From: Porodaedalea pini | Lineage: Eukaryota > Basidiomycota > Agaricomycetes > Hymenochaetales > Hymenochaetaceae | Direction: 5' to 3' | Length of the DNA: 64,000 nt | Assembly (NCBI GenBank): GCA_002794775.1 | Contig: NBAY01000108.1 | Span: 30,086 to 94,085 of the forward strand | Shown here: positions 37,305 through 48,237 of the stretch, one piece after another | How positions within the stretch are numbered: the first letter of the stretch is position 1 | Layout of the letters: each line of letters opens with the position of its first letter | Made by a program: the position numbers and the translations under genes | The notes under the pieces: model-generated | Database searches by the model: none | Told to the model about the DNA's origin: nothing | What the model saw: only the letters and a program-made list of their open reading frames with translations

Positions 37305-37317
37305 GATTACGTGAAAG
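37305..37317 (+). promoter_or_regulatory. Conserved upstream element of gene B (GATTACGTGAAA)
   Basis: The 12-mer GATTACGTGAAA is found upstream of B here (about 496 bp before its ATG), of C at 41124-41135 (188 bp) and of D at 44107-44118 (172 bp). It contains TTACGTGA, similar to bZIP half-sites. Because the genes are duplicates, shared ancestry alone could explain its presence. Confidence 0.35.
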
Positions 37318-37753
37318 ATCTGATAATTATGTATTGGGACGCGGCGCCGATGTCGTTCCCGCTTCAATCACACTCTAAAGCCTCCATCATTCATCTGCAA
37401 GTCGAGTACATCAGCCTCAAACTTAGCCGTGATACATTGAGCTTCGGGTTGATGTTGGGCAAACTCATTCGACCGCTCTCTCCCCTCCTGCGGTCCCTAA
37501 CTTGATGCTGATACTTATCTCTATCAAAGGCTTGAAAAATGCAGTTCTTTTGTCTGCAATAAAGCTAGGTACTTTCGGGTGGGACATACAGTTCAAAGTA
37601 TTTCATTAAGAGCCTCTGTCGGCAATGGCTAATATTAACCACCAAATGGAGTTTCGGCAGTCTCGCCAACCTGATGTTCATCCTGGCGGACGTGTTTGCG
37701 AAGGCTCTCACTTAATATGATCTAATCGAAGCGGACGTCTCCCTTTGATGCAG

Positions 37754-37761
37754 ATATAAGT
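37754..37761 (+). promoter_or_regulatory. TATA box of monooxygenase B
   Basis: ATATAAGT lies 47 bp upstream of the ATG at 37801. The same word occurs at nearly the same distance in front of C and D. Confidence 0.65.
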
Positions 37762-37800
37762 ACAGCATCCCGGAACACCAGACGACAAGTTTTTCCTGTC

Positions 37801-40061
37801 ATGTCTTCAGTGAACCCGCCTCAAGTCTTGGTCGTAAGAGTGCCTTCATCGCTGTTTCCTTTGCGAAATTAATGACTTTTTCATCCTTTGGTTTAGGTCG
37901 GATCGGGTCTTGCTGGTCTCCTACTAGCTCTGACCCTCCTCAAAAACGGAGTGACCGTGCGCATCATTGAGAAAGACACGGAGTACTGCGTCGGGGAAAG
38001 AGGGGGTGGAATTCTGGTAAGCACAGGCATAAACTTCTTGTCAAGCTTTGATTGACGACATGAAGCCGCGTACTCTAGAAATCGAGCATTTTCTTGGAGT
38101 CGGGGACGAAGTGCAGAGTACTGGGATAGGATGGCCGATTCTTCACTTTTTCGACCCTGAGGATCCTCATCGCATCGTGAAATCTATGGAAATGCTAGAG
38201 AAAGTCGAGCCAACGCCTGCATTCCCAGTTGTATGTCTCTCTGCCGTCATAGGAATTCACCATCTCTAAGACCTTTTTTTGTTTGTCTTCCAGACTCAGG
38301 GAGTATCGCTCGGACAGTGGCTTCATCAACGCATTCTTCGGAAGCACATAGAGAATTTGGGGTGCCAGGTCGAGCTAGGCTGTGCTCTTTCTAGTCTCGA
38401 GCAGCAGGAAGACGATGTTGTTGCCCACCTGACGAAGACGGCAAATGGCGAGCAAGTGGAAGAAACCGTCAAGTTTGCTTATGTTGTGGGTGCGGATGGT
38501 GCTCATAGTAGGGGTTTCACTTTTACTTCGTTTCCTTCTCTTCTGTTTATACCTTCTCGTTTCCAAAGGCACTGTACGCAAGCAGCTCGGCGTAAGCTTT
38601 GTTGGTGAGAACCGCGAAGGAAGAATGTGCCTCATTGATGCCCATGTTGAAGGAGTACAGGGATTTAAGGTCAGACGCTGTCTTACGACATTCAAGCTTC
38701 GGATTCTCAGTTCATGGATGTTTAGAATTGCTATATGTGGGGAGATGGGAGAAAGGCTATGTAGGCAACACCTCACGGTTCTGATTTTGTTCGAGTGTCG
38801 AGCTGATGGGTCTTGACTCGACAGGATTGGTATGAGGGGCACAACTGAAGCTGGCGTGTTCCAGACATTTTTTTCTGGACCAGAAGTGAACTTCGACGCA
38901 TTGAAAACAGGAAGTGTTGAAGCGGTCCAAGCCGAGCTCAACAAAATCTCATGTCGGACGGACTTGAAGGTCACACACATCGTCTCGCAAGGTGAATGGC
39001 GGTAAGCGAATTACGTGCATTAATAATCAAGCGATGTTGATCATTTTTTCTTTCTTTCAGTCCCAACATACGCATCGCTGATCGATTCCGTGACAGGCGA
39101 GTCTTCATCATCGGAGGTGAGAGTGAAAGACTTGGTTTCTTCCTGACTTATGTCGTCGACGCCTACTCATATTCAATCCCCAGACGCGGCACACGTGCAC
39201 ACACCTGCCGGCGGCCAGGGTCTCAACTCTAGCATGCAAGACTCTGTGTGTACTTCTCATCCATCCTTACAATCCTGCGGGAGTCTAACAATTTACTAGT
39301 TTAATCTCGCTTGGAAATTAGCACTGGTGCTCAAAGGGCGCGCCTCGCCTACTCTGCTAGACTCATTCGAAGTCGAGCGTATTCCTGTCATCGCAGAAAT
39401 GCTCAATATCACGACCGAGCTGTTCAACAAGATTTCGATCAGTGCGAACACGCGTCAGGCCCTCCATGCTGCAGAGTCCCTTGCGCCTCATGCAAATAAG
39501 AATGAGGGGTGGTTCAGGGGTAGGAAACTCTTCCAACTCGATCTCAACTACCGATGGAGCTCTATCGTATTTGACGAGCGGTTCGAGAAGCACTCTGAGA
39601 AGCACGAAGCATATGGTATTGCAGGCCATGACGTTCGAGCTGGGGACCGTGCTCCCGATGCTCCAGGACTTACTCGCCTCGATGCAAAGGAGGGGGAGCG
39701 GACGATCGCGCGACTCTTCGACGTCTTCGATCCATCTTTTCACACCGCGCTCATCTTCAGCTCGAACCCTTCCGATTCAACGACTCAATCTCTGCTCAAT
39801 TCACTTTCGAAGCTGCCAGACGGTCTCGTCCGCTCAGTGCTTATTCTCCCAGCGGGTGCATCGGGCGCAGATTCCACGTCCTTGAATGTGGATTCTGTGT
39901 TCAAAGACTCCGAGGGACACGCCTATGAAGGGTATGGCTTTGGCGCTGATGCTGGGCGAGCTGCTGCCGTTATCGTCCGGCCTGACGCTATGATCGGTGC
40001 ATTCGTTTTCAGTGCTGCAGGAGTCGATAAGCATCTATTGGCGTCTTTAAAATCTGTTTGA
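37801..40061 (+). CDS. FAD-dependent aromatic monooxygenase B
   Basis: Ten exons: 37801-37833, 37897-38016, 38066-38230, 38294-38507, 38569-38669, 38726-38760, 38825-39001, 39061-39116, 39184-39245 and 39300-40061, giving 574 aa, all GT-AG. The FAD motif is VGSGLAGLLLA (Pro of the paralogs replaced by Leu), DG motif GADGAHS, and GD motif DAAHVHTPAGGQGLNSSMQD. The conserved WGD loop in exon 6 reads MWGDGRK. A 486-bp tract of exon 10 (39520-40005) is identical to 42992-43477 in gene C, while flanking DNA is clearly diverged. B may therefore have exchanged its C-terminal domain with C by gene conversion. Function as for A; B is most like A in the middle exons. Confidence 0.88.
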
Positions 40062-40325
40062 ACTGCTCGTATCGTATATTAAAAGGCACATTTGGAAAGC
40101 AATATGACAAGTTTCAGAAATGAAAGTCTAGTATTTAAAAAATCTACGCGTTATGCGCATCCTTTCCTTGTACGGAAGGCTCGTTAGGGCCGAAAGCACC
40201 GTAGTAACACAAGAAAAAAGGCTCCTATCCAAGTCCATCCAAAAGACACAACAGTGGAAAAGAAAAGTGTGTCGGAGAACAAGATTGAATTGCCGCGTCT
40301 GTTTTGTCGATAGTACGATCACCTG

Positions 40326-41108
40326 TAAGGTACATGAAAGTTAAACTCGACAAGCTGTGACGCACGTGGTGCTTACCTCACTTGCCTAATCTGTCTTCAC
40401 TCAACATCGACGAAACTGCCTCTTCAACTGGACACAAAATCAAAATTGAGCCTCACAGAGTTGTTGGGATTGCTTTTATCTACAGACCTGTGTTTTTAAA
40501 TTTTAGAAATAATAACTTTTGATGATTTTATAAGAAGAAATTTTTTTTTTGTTGCAAAGGCCTCAGATTTTGCTTTGCAACAATCTGATGAACTCTTGAT
40601 TTTTTAACCACGGAAGTTTGGCCGCTCTCAGCTAATTCTATATGACAAATAACTTCTATATATAGCAGTATTATACAATTACTAATCATGCACATCCTCA
40701 ACATTTTCTCCCCTTTGACAGTCTTGCCACACAAAAAAGCACCATGCCATGCCATTCAAGGATTACAACTGGATAAAGAACATAAAGAGCAAAAAGAAGC
40801 TTATGAGCAGTTCATGATATATTTTGAAACATATACCAACCTATATTTCATCTGTCAGACTGCAAAACAAGAACCAGTCAAGACAACTATGTCTCAGATG
40901 ACAGTATCAGGTAGAATTCTGACAGATGGAGGCTCATGGAATATATAAAAAATGTATTTCTCATTCTACAAGAGCTAACAAAACTTTTCAAAAATTTGAC
41001 CTCACAATTTTGGCCGCTAGGGTCCTTCCTAATATGGTAATCAGAGGGTTCAGGGTCCGTGACAGTGATGTGACATCAGCTTGTCGAGTTTAACTTTCGT
41101 GTACCTTA
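40326..41108. mobile_element. TIR element, 779 bp, probable non-autonomous DNA transposon
   Basis: Terminal inverted repeats of 30 bp (40328-40357 and 41077-41106) start AGGTACAYGAAAGTT and differ at one position; each is flanked by TA. The interior is AT-rich with no transposase; the 86-aa open frame at 40688-40948 has no recognisable domain. The corresponding DNA upstream of gene D (about 44080-44106) lacks this insert: GTCGATAGGACGATCA is followed directly by the ...TTG.ACTTGATTACG block that lies beyond the element here. This paralogous empty site is good evidence for insertion after the array duplicated. TA target duplication suggests a Tc1/mariner-type element, but the exact target bases are ambiguous. 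Confidence 0.8.
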
Positions 41109-41265
41109 TGTTATGTTGCACTTGATTACGTGAAAAAGCTGATACTATTAGCGCGCGTGCCATTCCCGCTTCAATCGCACTTTCATCCTAGAGCTTCTAT
41201 CATAGTTATCACGCAACCTTGGCCATGATGCATACAAGTGACTCGACGCTTTTCCCAGCGACGCA

Positions 41266-41273
41266 GATATAAG
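41266..41273 (+). promoter_or_regulatory. TATA box of monooxygenase C
   Basis: ATATAAGT lies 46 bp before the ATG at 41312. The context (GATATAAGTAGAGCG) is almost the same upstream of D. Confidence 0.65.
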
Positions 41274-41311
41274 TAGAGCGTTTCGGTTCACCAGACGAGG
41301 TTTTTCTCGTC

Positions 41312-43533
41312 ATGTCTTCATTGAACTCTCCTCAAGTCTTGATCGTAAGAGTGCCCGTATCTCTTTTGCCTTCGAGAAATTAATGAATTTTCATCTATTG
41401 GTACAGGTTGGATCTGGTCCTGCTGGTCTCCTACTGGCACTGACCCTCCTCAAGAACGGAGTAGCCGTGCGCATTATCGAGAAAAATACCGAGCATCATG
41501 TTGGGGAGAGGGGGGCTGGAATTATGGTAAGCAGGGACATCGTTCTTCGTCAACATTTAGTCTGACCAAATGAAGCCACGTACTCTAGAGATCGAGAACT
41601 TTCTTGGAGTTGGGGACGAAGTGCGAAATACTGGTCTCGGATGGCCAAAAAACATCCAGATTTTCGACCCTCAAGATCCTCATCGGATTATGAAGACTAT
41701 ACAGGCGTTCGAGAAAGCCGAGCCGACACCTGCTTTTCCAATTGTAGGTCTCTCTACTGTCATAATGTGCATCATCACTAAGGATATTTTCCAGACAGAG
41801 GGAGTGATGATCGGACAGTGGCTTCATCTACGGATTCTTCGAAAGCACATAGAGAATTTGGGGTACCAGGTCGAACTAGGCTGTGCTCTTTCGAGCCTAG
41901 AGCAGCAGGAAGACGGTGTTGTTGCCCACCTGGCAAAGACGGCAAATGGCGAGCAAGTTGAAGAAACCGCCAAGTTTGCATATGTTGTGGGTGCGGATGG
42001 TGCTCATAGTAAGGATCTCACTTCCACTTCGTGCTCTTCACTTCGGCTTATAGCTTTTCACTTCGAAGGCACTGTGCGCAAGCAGCTCGGCGTGAGCTTC
42101 GTTGGTGAGAGCCGCGACGAAAGGATTTATCCGATTGATGCCCGGATTGAAGGAATGCAGGCATCGGAGGTAAGATACTATCTTACGACATTCGGGGATC
42201 GGGTTTCCAACTCATATATATATCTAGGACCTCTATAAATGGGGAGACACGATGAAGAATACGTACGGATTAACTTTATTCCTTTGTTGCTCTAGCGTTG
42301 AGCTGAAACTCTAATTGGATAGAGCTATTATGAGACCCACGGTCGAAGCTGGGGTGTTTCAGCTACTTCTCGCCGGACCAGGAGTAAACTTCGACGCTTT
42401 ACAAACAGGAACTGTGGATGCTGTGCAAGCCGAATTCAACAAAATCTCGCATCGGACAGACCTGAAAATCACGCAAATCATCTCGCAAAGCGAGTGGCGG
42501 TAAGTGAATTCCATACAATAACACTAGTCATTGAACATATTTTTTTCAGTCCCAACATGCGCATTGCCAATCAATTCCGTGACGGGCGAGTCTTCATTAT
42601 TGGAGGTGTGACTGAAATCTTTGACTTGTTTCGATCGACGCTTATGCTTGACACTTAGACGCAGCACATGTGCACACGCCCGCAGGTGGTCAGGGTCTCA
42701 ACTCCAGTATACAAGATTCTGTATGTACATCTGGTCTGTATCTGTATTTCAAGAGCCTAACGTTTCTTTAGTTCAATCTCGCTTGGAAACTCGCACTAGT
42801 GCTCAAAGGACGTGCCTCGTCCACCCTGCTAGACTCATTCGAAGTCGAGCGTATTCCTGTCATCGCAGAAATGCTCAATATCACAACCGAGCTGTACCAC
42901 AAGATGTGGATCAATGCGGACACGCGTCAGGCCCTCCTGGCCGCGGAGTCCCTTGCACCTGATGCACTTAAGGACAATGGGTGGTTCAGGAGTAGGAAAC
43001 TCTTCCAACTCGATCTCAACTACCGATGGAGCTCTATCGTATTTGACGAGCGGTTCGAGAAGCACTCTGAGAAGCACGAAGCATATGGTATTGCAGGCCA
43101 TGACGTTCGAGCTGGGGACCGTGCTCCCGATGCTCCAGGACTTACTCGCCTCGATGCAAAGGAGGGGGAGCGGACGATCGCGCGACTCTTCGACGTCTTC
43201 GATCCATCTTTTCACACCGCGCTCATCTTCAGCTCGAACCCTTCCGATTCAACGACTCAATCTCTGCTCAATTCACTTTCGAAGCTGCCAGACGGTCTCG
43301 TCCGCTCAGTGCTTATTCTCCCAGCGGGTGCATCGGGCGCAGATTCCACGTCCTTGAATGTGGATTCTGTGTTCAAAGACTCCGAGGGACACGCCTATGA
43401 AGGGTATGGCTTTGGCGCTGATGCTGGGCGAGCTGCTGCCGTTATCGTCCGGCCTGACGCTATGATCGGTGCATTCGCTATTAGTGCTGCAGGAGTCGAT
43501 AAGTATCTATTGGCGGTTTTTAATTCTGTTTGA
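41312..43533 (+). CDS. FAD-dependent aromatic monooxygenase C
   Basis: Ten exons: 41312-41344, 41407-41526, 41576-41743, 41795-42008, 42069-42169, 42228-42262, 42323-42499, 42550-42605, 42659-42720 and 42772-43533, giving 575 aa, all GT-AG. FAD motif VGSGPAGLLLA, DG motif GADGAHS, GD motif DAAHVHTPAGGQGLNSSIQD. Exons 2-4 and the introns between them are almost identical to gene D, while the 3' half of exon 10 is identical to gene B, so C is a mosaic of its two neighbours. There is one extra Lys (GWPKNIQIFD) relative to D. The final introns and the WGD exon (KWGDTMKN) keep the family pattern. Function as for A. Confidence 0.88.
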
Positions 43534-43687
43534 GCTGCTCGTATATCAAAAGGCGCATTTGGAAGGCAATAGGACAAGTTTCAGAAATGAAAGTCTAGTA
43601 TAAAAATCCACACGTTATGCGCATCCTTTCCTTGTAAGAAAGGTTCTTTCGGGTTCATAACCCAGTCCATCCAAAAGGCACAGCCAG

Positions 43688-44017
43688 TAGACAAGTTTCG
43701 GAGCGACTTGATTTTTAAATGACAAGTAATATATGTTATCTTGCAGACACTCACAGCCTATTGACACCGAGCTAACAATGCAGCTCTTTAGTGATAGTGC
43801 ATCCCATACCTCGCAATAGGGGCTGTAAGTACTGCTGTCTTGTAGCACTTTGAAAGAGCTTTTGAATGACTCTACTCTTGGGTATAGTTGACTGAGCTCT
43901 GGGAGGAGATCTATACTTTATAAAGATTTGGCACAGACCCTTAACAACCGGTGCCTAGTGCATATCACTTAGAAATTACTTGTTTTTTAAAAGTCGAGTC
44001 GCTCCGAAACTTGTCTA
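43688..44017. mobile_element. TIR element, 326 bp, MITE-like
   Basis: Inverted ends of about 40 bp (43690-43729 and 43976-44015) start GACAAGTTTCGGAGCGACT and match at about 36 of 40 positions; both sides are flanked by TA. There is no coding capacity. The equivalent DNA downstream of gene B (about 40222-40275) runs from AGTCCATCCAAAAG directly to GTGGAAAAG without the insert, a paralogous empty site. It is a different family from the element at 40.3 kb, because the ends are unrelated. Confidence 0.78.
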
Positions 44018-44230
44018 GTGGAAAAGACAAAAAAAGTGTGTCGGAGAACAAGGTCGAATTGTCTCTGTTTTGTCGATAGGACGATCAAAACGGACACGTT
44101 GTACTTGATTACGTGAAAGAGCTGATACTATTAGCGCGCGTGTCTTTCCGTTTCAATCGCACTTTCAGGGTCAGAACTTCTTGGCTATGATGCATACACA
44201 AGTGCCTCGACGCAATTCCCAGCGATGCGG

Positions 44231-44238
44231 ATATAAGT
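44231..44238 (+). promoter_or_regulatory. TATA box of monooxygenase D
   Basis: ATATAAGT lies 48 bp before the ATG at 44279. Confidence 0.65.
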
Positions 44239-44278
44239 AGAGCGTTTTGGTTCACTAAACGACAAGGGTTTTCCTGTC

Positions 44279-46501
44279 ATGTCTTCAGTAAATTCTCCTC
44301 AAGTCTTGATCGTAAGAGTGCCTGTATCTTTTTTGCCTTTCAGAAATTAATGACTTTTCATCTATTGGTACAGGTTGGATCTGGTCCTGCTGGTCTCCTA
44401 CTGGCACTGACCCTCCTCAAGAACGGAGTAGCCGTGCGCATTATCGAGAAAAATACCGAGCATCATGTTGGGGAGAGGGGGGCTGGAATTATGGTAAGCA
44501 GGGACATCGTTCTTCGTCAACATTTAGTCTGACCAAATGAAGCCACGTACCCTAGAGATCGAGAATTTTCTTGGAGTTGGGGACGAAGTGCGAAATACTG
44601 GTCTCGGATGGCCAAACATCCAGATTTTCGACCCTCAGGACCCACATCGGATTATGAAGACTATACAGATGGTGGAGAAAGTCGAGCCAACACCTGCTTT
44701 TCCAATTGTAGGTCTCTCTACTGTCATAATGTGCATCATCACTAAGGATATTTTCCAGACAGAGGGAGTGATGATCGGGCAATGGCTTCATCAACGCATT
44801 CTTCGAAAGCACATAGAGAATTTGGGTTACCAGGTTGAACTAGGCTGTGCTCTTTCGAGCCTAGAGCAACAGGAAGACGGTGTTGTTGCCCACCTGGCAA
44901 AGACGGCAAATGGCGAGCAAGTTGAAGAAACCGCCAAGTTTGCATATGTTGTGGGTGCGGATGGTGCTCATAGTAAGGATCTCACTTCCACTTCGTGTCC
45001 TACACTTCTGCTTATAGCTTTTCACCTCGAAGGCACTGTGCGCAAGCAGCTTGGCGTAAGCTTCGTTGGCGAGAGCCGAGAAGAAAGGATTTATCTGGTT
45101 GATGCCCGGATTGAAGGAATGCAGGAATCGAAGGTAAGAAACTATCTGACGGCATTCGGGTATCGCGTTCCCACCTCATATATATTCAGGACTTTTATAG
45201 ATGGGGAGACATGACGAAGAATATGTACGGATTAACTTTATTTTTCTTGCTCCAGCGTTGAACTGAAATAGTTTAATCGGATAGAACTTCTACAAGACCC
45301 ACGGTCGAGGCTGGGGTGTTTCAGCTACTTCTCGCCGGACCAGGAGTAAACTTCGACGCTTTACAAACAGGAACTGTGGACGCCGTGCAAGCCGAGTTCG
45401 ACAGAATCTCGCATCGGACGGACTTGAAAATCACACAAATCATCTCGCAAAGCGAGTGGCGGCAAGTGAATTCTATACAATAACAGTCGAGCAACATTGA
45501 ACTTATTTTTTCAGTCCCAACATGCGCATTGCCAATCAATTCCGTGACGGGCGGGTCTTCATTATTGGAGGTGTGACTGAATCATTTGACTTGTTTCAAT
45601 CGACGCTTATGCTTGGCACTTAGACGCAGCACATGTGCACACGCCCACAGGTGGTCAGGGTCTCAACTCCAGTATACAAGATTCTGTATGTATATCTGGT
45701 CTATATTTGTATTTCAAGAGCCTAATGTTTTCTTAGTTCAATCTCGCTTGGAAACTTGCACTGGTGCTCAAAGGACGCGCCTCGCCTACCTTATTAGACT
45801 CATTCGAAGTCGAGCGTATTCCTGTCATCGCAGAAATGCTCAATATTACAACCGAGCTGTACAACAAGGTGTCGGCTCGTGTGAACACGCGCCAGGCCCT
45901 CCAGGCAGCAGAGTCCCTCGCAGCGTCAGGAGCGAATAACGATGGGGGGTGGTTCAGGAGTAGGAAGCTGTTTCAACTCGATCTCAACTATCGATGGAGC
46001 TCGATTGTCTTTGACGAACGGTTCAAGAAGGACTCTGAGAAGCACGAAGCATATGGTATTGCAGGCCATGACGTCCGGGCTGGAGATCGTGCTCCCGATG
46101 CTCCAGGACTTACTCACCTCAATGCAAAGGAGGGGGAGCGAGCGATCACGCGGCTCTTCGACGTCTTTGATCCATCTTTGCACACCGCGCTCATCTTCAG
46201 CTCGAGCCCCTCCGATCCAGTTGCCCGGACTCTTCTCGATTCTCTGGCGAAGTTGCCGACAGGCCTGTTGCGCTCAGTGCTTATTCTCCCAGCGGGCGCG
46301 TCAGATGCGGATTCCATATCCCTGAGTGTGGATTTCGTGTTCAAAGACTCTGACGGACACGCATATGAAGGATATGGCTTGGGTGCTGATTCTGAGCGGC
46401 CTGCTGCCGTTATCATCCGGCCTGATGCTATGATCGGTGCATTCGTGCAAAGTGCTGGAGGAGTCGATAAATACTTATCGACGGTTTTTGATTCTGCGTA
46501 A
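44279..46501 (+). CDS. FAD-dependent aromatic monooxygenase D
   Basis: Ten exons: 44279-44311, 44374-44493, 44543-44707, 44759-44972, 45033-45133, 45190-45224, 45285-45461, 45515-45570, 45624-45685 and 45737-46501, giving 575 aa. FAD motif VGSGPAGLLLA, DG motif GADGAHS, GD motif DAAHVHTPTGGQGLNSSIQD. Intron 7 (45462-45514) begins GCAAGTGAATTC, whereas the same intron in C begins GTAAGTGAATTCC: a one-base T-to-C change turned a GT donor into a GC donor. The splice phase (Trp, then CG/T for Arg) is unchanged. D ends the array; downstream of 46501 there is no fifth copy. Function as for A. Confidence 0.88.
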
Positions 46502-47294
46502 GTCGTACATCTTCAGAAAATCATGTATTTGAAAGGCGCTGTGCCTACATTGTAAAAACTCCTATTTCAGAGTCTGATAGATGTACATTTCCTTTTCCTT
46601 GTAGCAATAGTCGGTGTGAGAATAACTTCTGGCTCGTTAAGATCGTTTATGCACACCTTCTGTTTGACTAGTCTCGCGAGGGGAAAAAGCATGGAAACAA
46701 TCAGTGGCGTGGTTTTACGGTAGCCAAACATAGCCAGGCTCTTCGCGATACTGATGCGAGAGGCATAAAAACCATGGGACTCTGTGGCTCTGCGCCTGAG
46801 TTCGGCCTGGCTTGGACGCCAGCGATGTACACCCGCTGCTCTGGATGCAAGTTTAATACATAATCAGTACAAAAGTGGCGACTTAGAGCTAGCAAGCATG
46901 TTTGTACATACCGAGCAAATATCCTCAAAGGTGTCAAGGGTAGTACGGCTAAGACTACAGTACCCTGTCATGGCCATCTTCTCACTTCCCCCTATTGGAT
47001 TATTTGTCAGTGCGAAGTGAGAGCAGATAGAAACAATAGTAAACAAGTTCGCACCCAACTCTCAGACTTCATTTGGACTTTTCATCAGAAGAAGATTTCC
47101 GGCTACTCATGCAAATCTCAACCAGTGGTCAAAGGGATGCAGGAATTGTGAAGGAATAGTTTCCAGCGTTACAGCAACGTTCGCATAATAAGTGACCCTG
47201 ATTGCGATTATCAGCACTCTAATAGTACATTGGGAACATTGCATAGCAGACTGCGAACAGGCGGTAAGTTTCATGCGAGGTTTCATTCTTTACC
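46502..47294. other. Intergenic region, no gene seen
   Basis: Tail-to-tail gap between monooxygenase D and the next minus-strand gene. No motif or exon chain is recognisable. Confidence 0.5.
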
Positions 47295-47984
47295 CTAAGG
47301 CTTCCTCCCTCCAGCATCCTTCGCATTCGGTCCCTCGTCTCTCCGAGGTGCGTCTCTCTGGGGATCACGGTTGGTCGCGCCATATCGTAGCTTCTGTTCT
47401 TTCTGCTCGCCCTTCTCGCGACCAGTACCCGAGCCATTCTTCTCCACCGGCGGCTCGTATGGCTCATCCTTACTGACGGTCGCATACTCCTTCTTCGGGT
47501 CCGCATACTGCTCGTTCGGCCTGTGCGTCGCTTCGTTCCCACCCTCGACGCGGAACGTCTTCTCCGACGTCGGTGGGTTTTCATCCACGTCCTTGAAATA
47601 GCTGTCCGCTGTGTGCTTCCCGCTGTCATCCTCCGCGCTTGCGCGTGCCGAGGTGTGCAGCTTGCGCTTCTCGTTGCCGATCCCGCGTGCGGCAGATGGC
47701 GTCTGGCCCTTTGAGCCCTCCAACTTGCGTGACGGCAACTCAGGATTAGGGGCGGCATTTCCCTTGCCGACATCACGTCCTTCCTTCCCGCCCTTTGAAG
47801 AGGTTGCATGCTTCAGGTGCGGGTTCTGGTCGAGCATGGTGTTCTCTTCCGGGACGCGCGCAGCGTCGGGCGCCTGCCCCTTTGTCTTCTTCGGCAAGAA
47901 TGCGCGCGACGATACGTGCAGAGCACGAGTGGGCGCGATGCGAGCGGTCCTCGAGGATGAAGTAAGGATACGGGAGGTGTACAT
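47295..47984 (-). CDS. Probable mitochondrial hydrophilic protein of unknown function
   Basis: A single exon of 229 aa. The first about 30 residues (MYTSRILTSSSRTARIAPTR and onward) are rich in Arg/Ser/Thr/Ala with no acidic residue until later, a good mitochondrial presequence, and an LHVSSRAF-type cleavage region follows. The mature part is very hydrophilic (Lys, Glu, Gly, Asn, Pro) with no membrane segment, and a second RKLHTSARAS motif lies near residue 110. It looks largely disordered. I recognise the general form from other mushroom genomes but know no function. The ATG at 47984 is the only one that includes the presequence. Confidence 0.65.
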   Translation of the reverse strand: MYTSRILTSSSRTARIAPTRALHVSSRAFLPKKTKGQAPDAARVPEENTMLDQNPHLKHATSSKGGKEGRDVGKGNAAPNPELPSRKLEGSKGQTPSAARGIGNEKRKLHTSARASAEDDSGKHTADSYFKDVDENPPTSEKTFRVEGGNEATHRPNEQYADPKKEYATVSKDEPYEPPVEKNGSGTGREKGEQKEQKLRYGATNRDPQRDAPRRDEGPNAKDAGGRKP

Positions 47985-48237
47985 GGTGGACGTCGTGGTA
48001 TGAATTCAGCTTGAGAAAGCGTGGACGCGACGCGTCCTCCTTCATTCATTCCGCTGTGATGTCATCGTGACGCATCGCCAAAAGAAGGCAGCCGATCATC
48101 ACGAGACCAGAAAACAAATAACTATTTTATATACATCCTTTGAAACCGACCTGAGCATATATCTACACTGCGTGGAAATACCTATAAGGATGCAGAGAAA
48201 GGGCAAGTCATCCGGAAGGAATAACAAAGAGCGACAG

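Noticed and set aside
40688..40948. 86-residue frame inside the 779-bp TIR element as a transposase
   Set aside because: No DDE or HTH motif and far too short; treated as chance.
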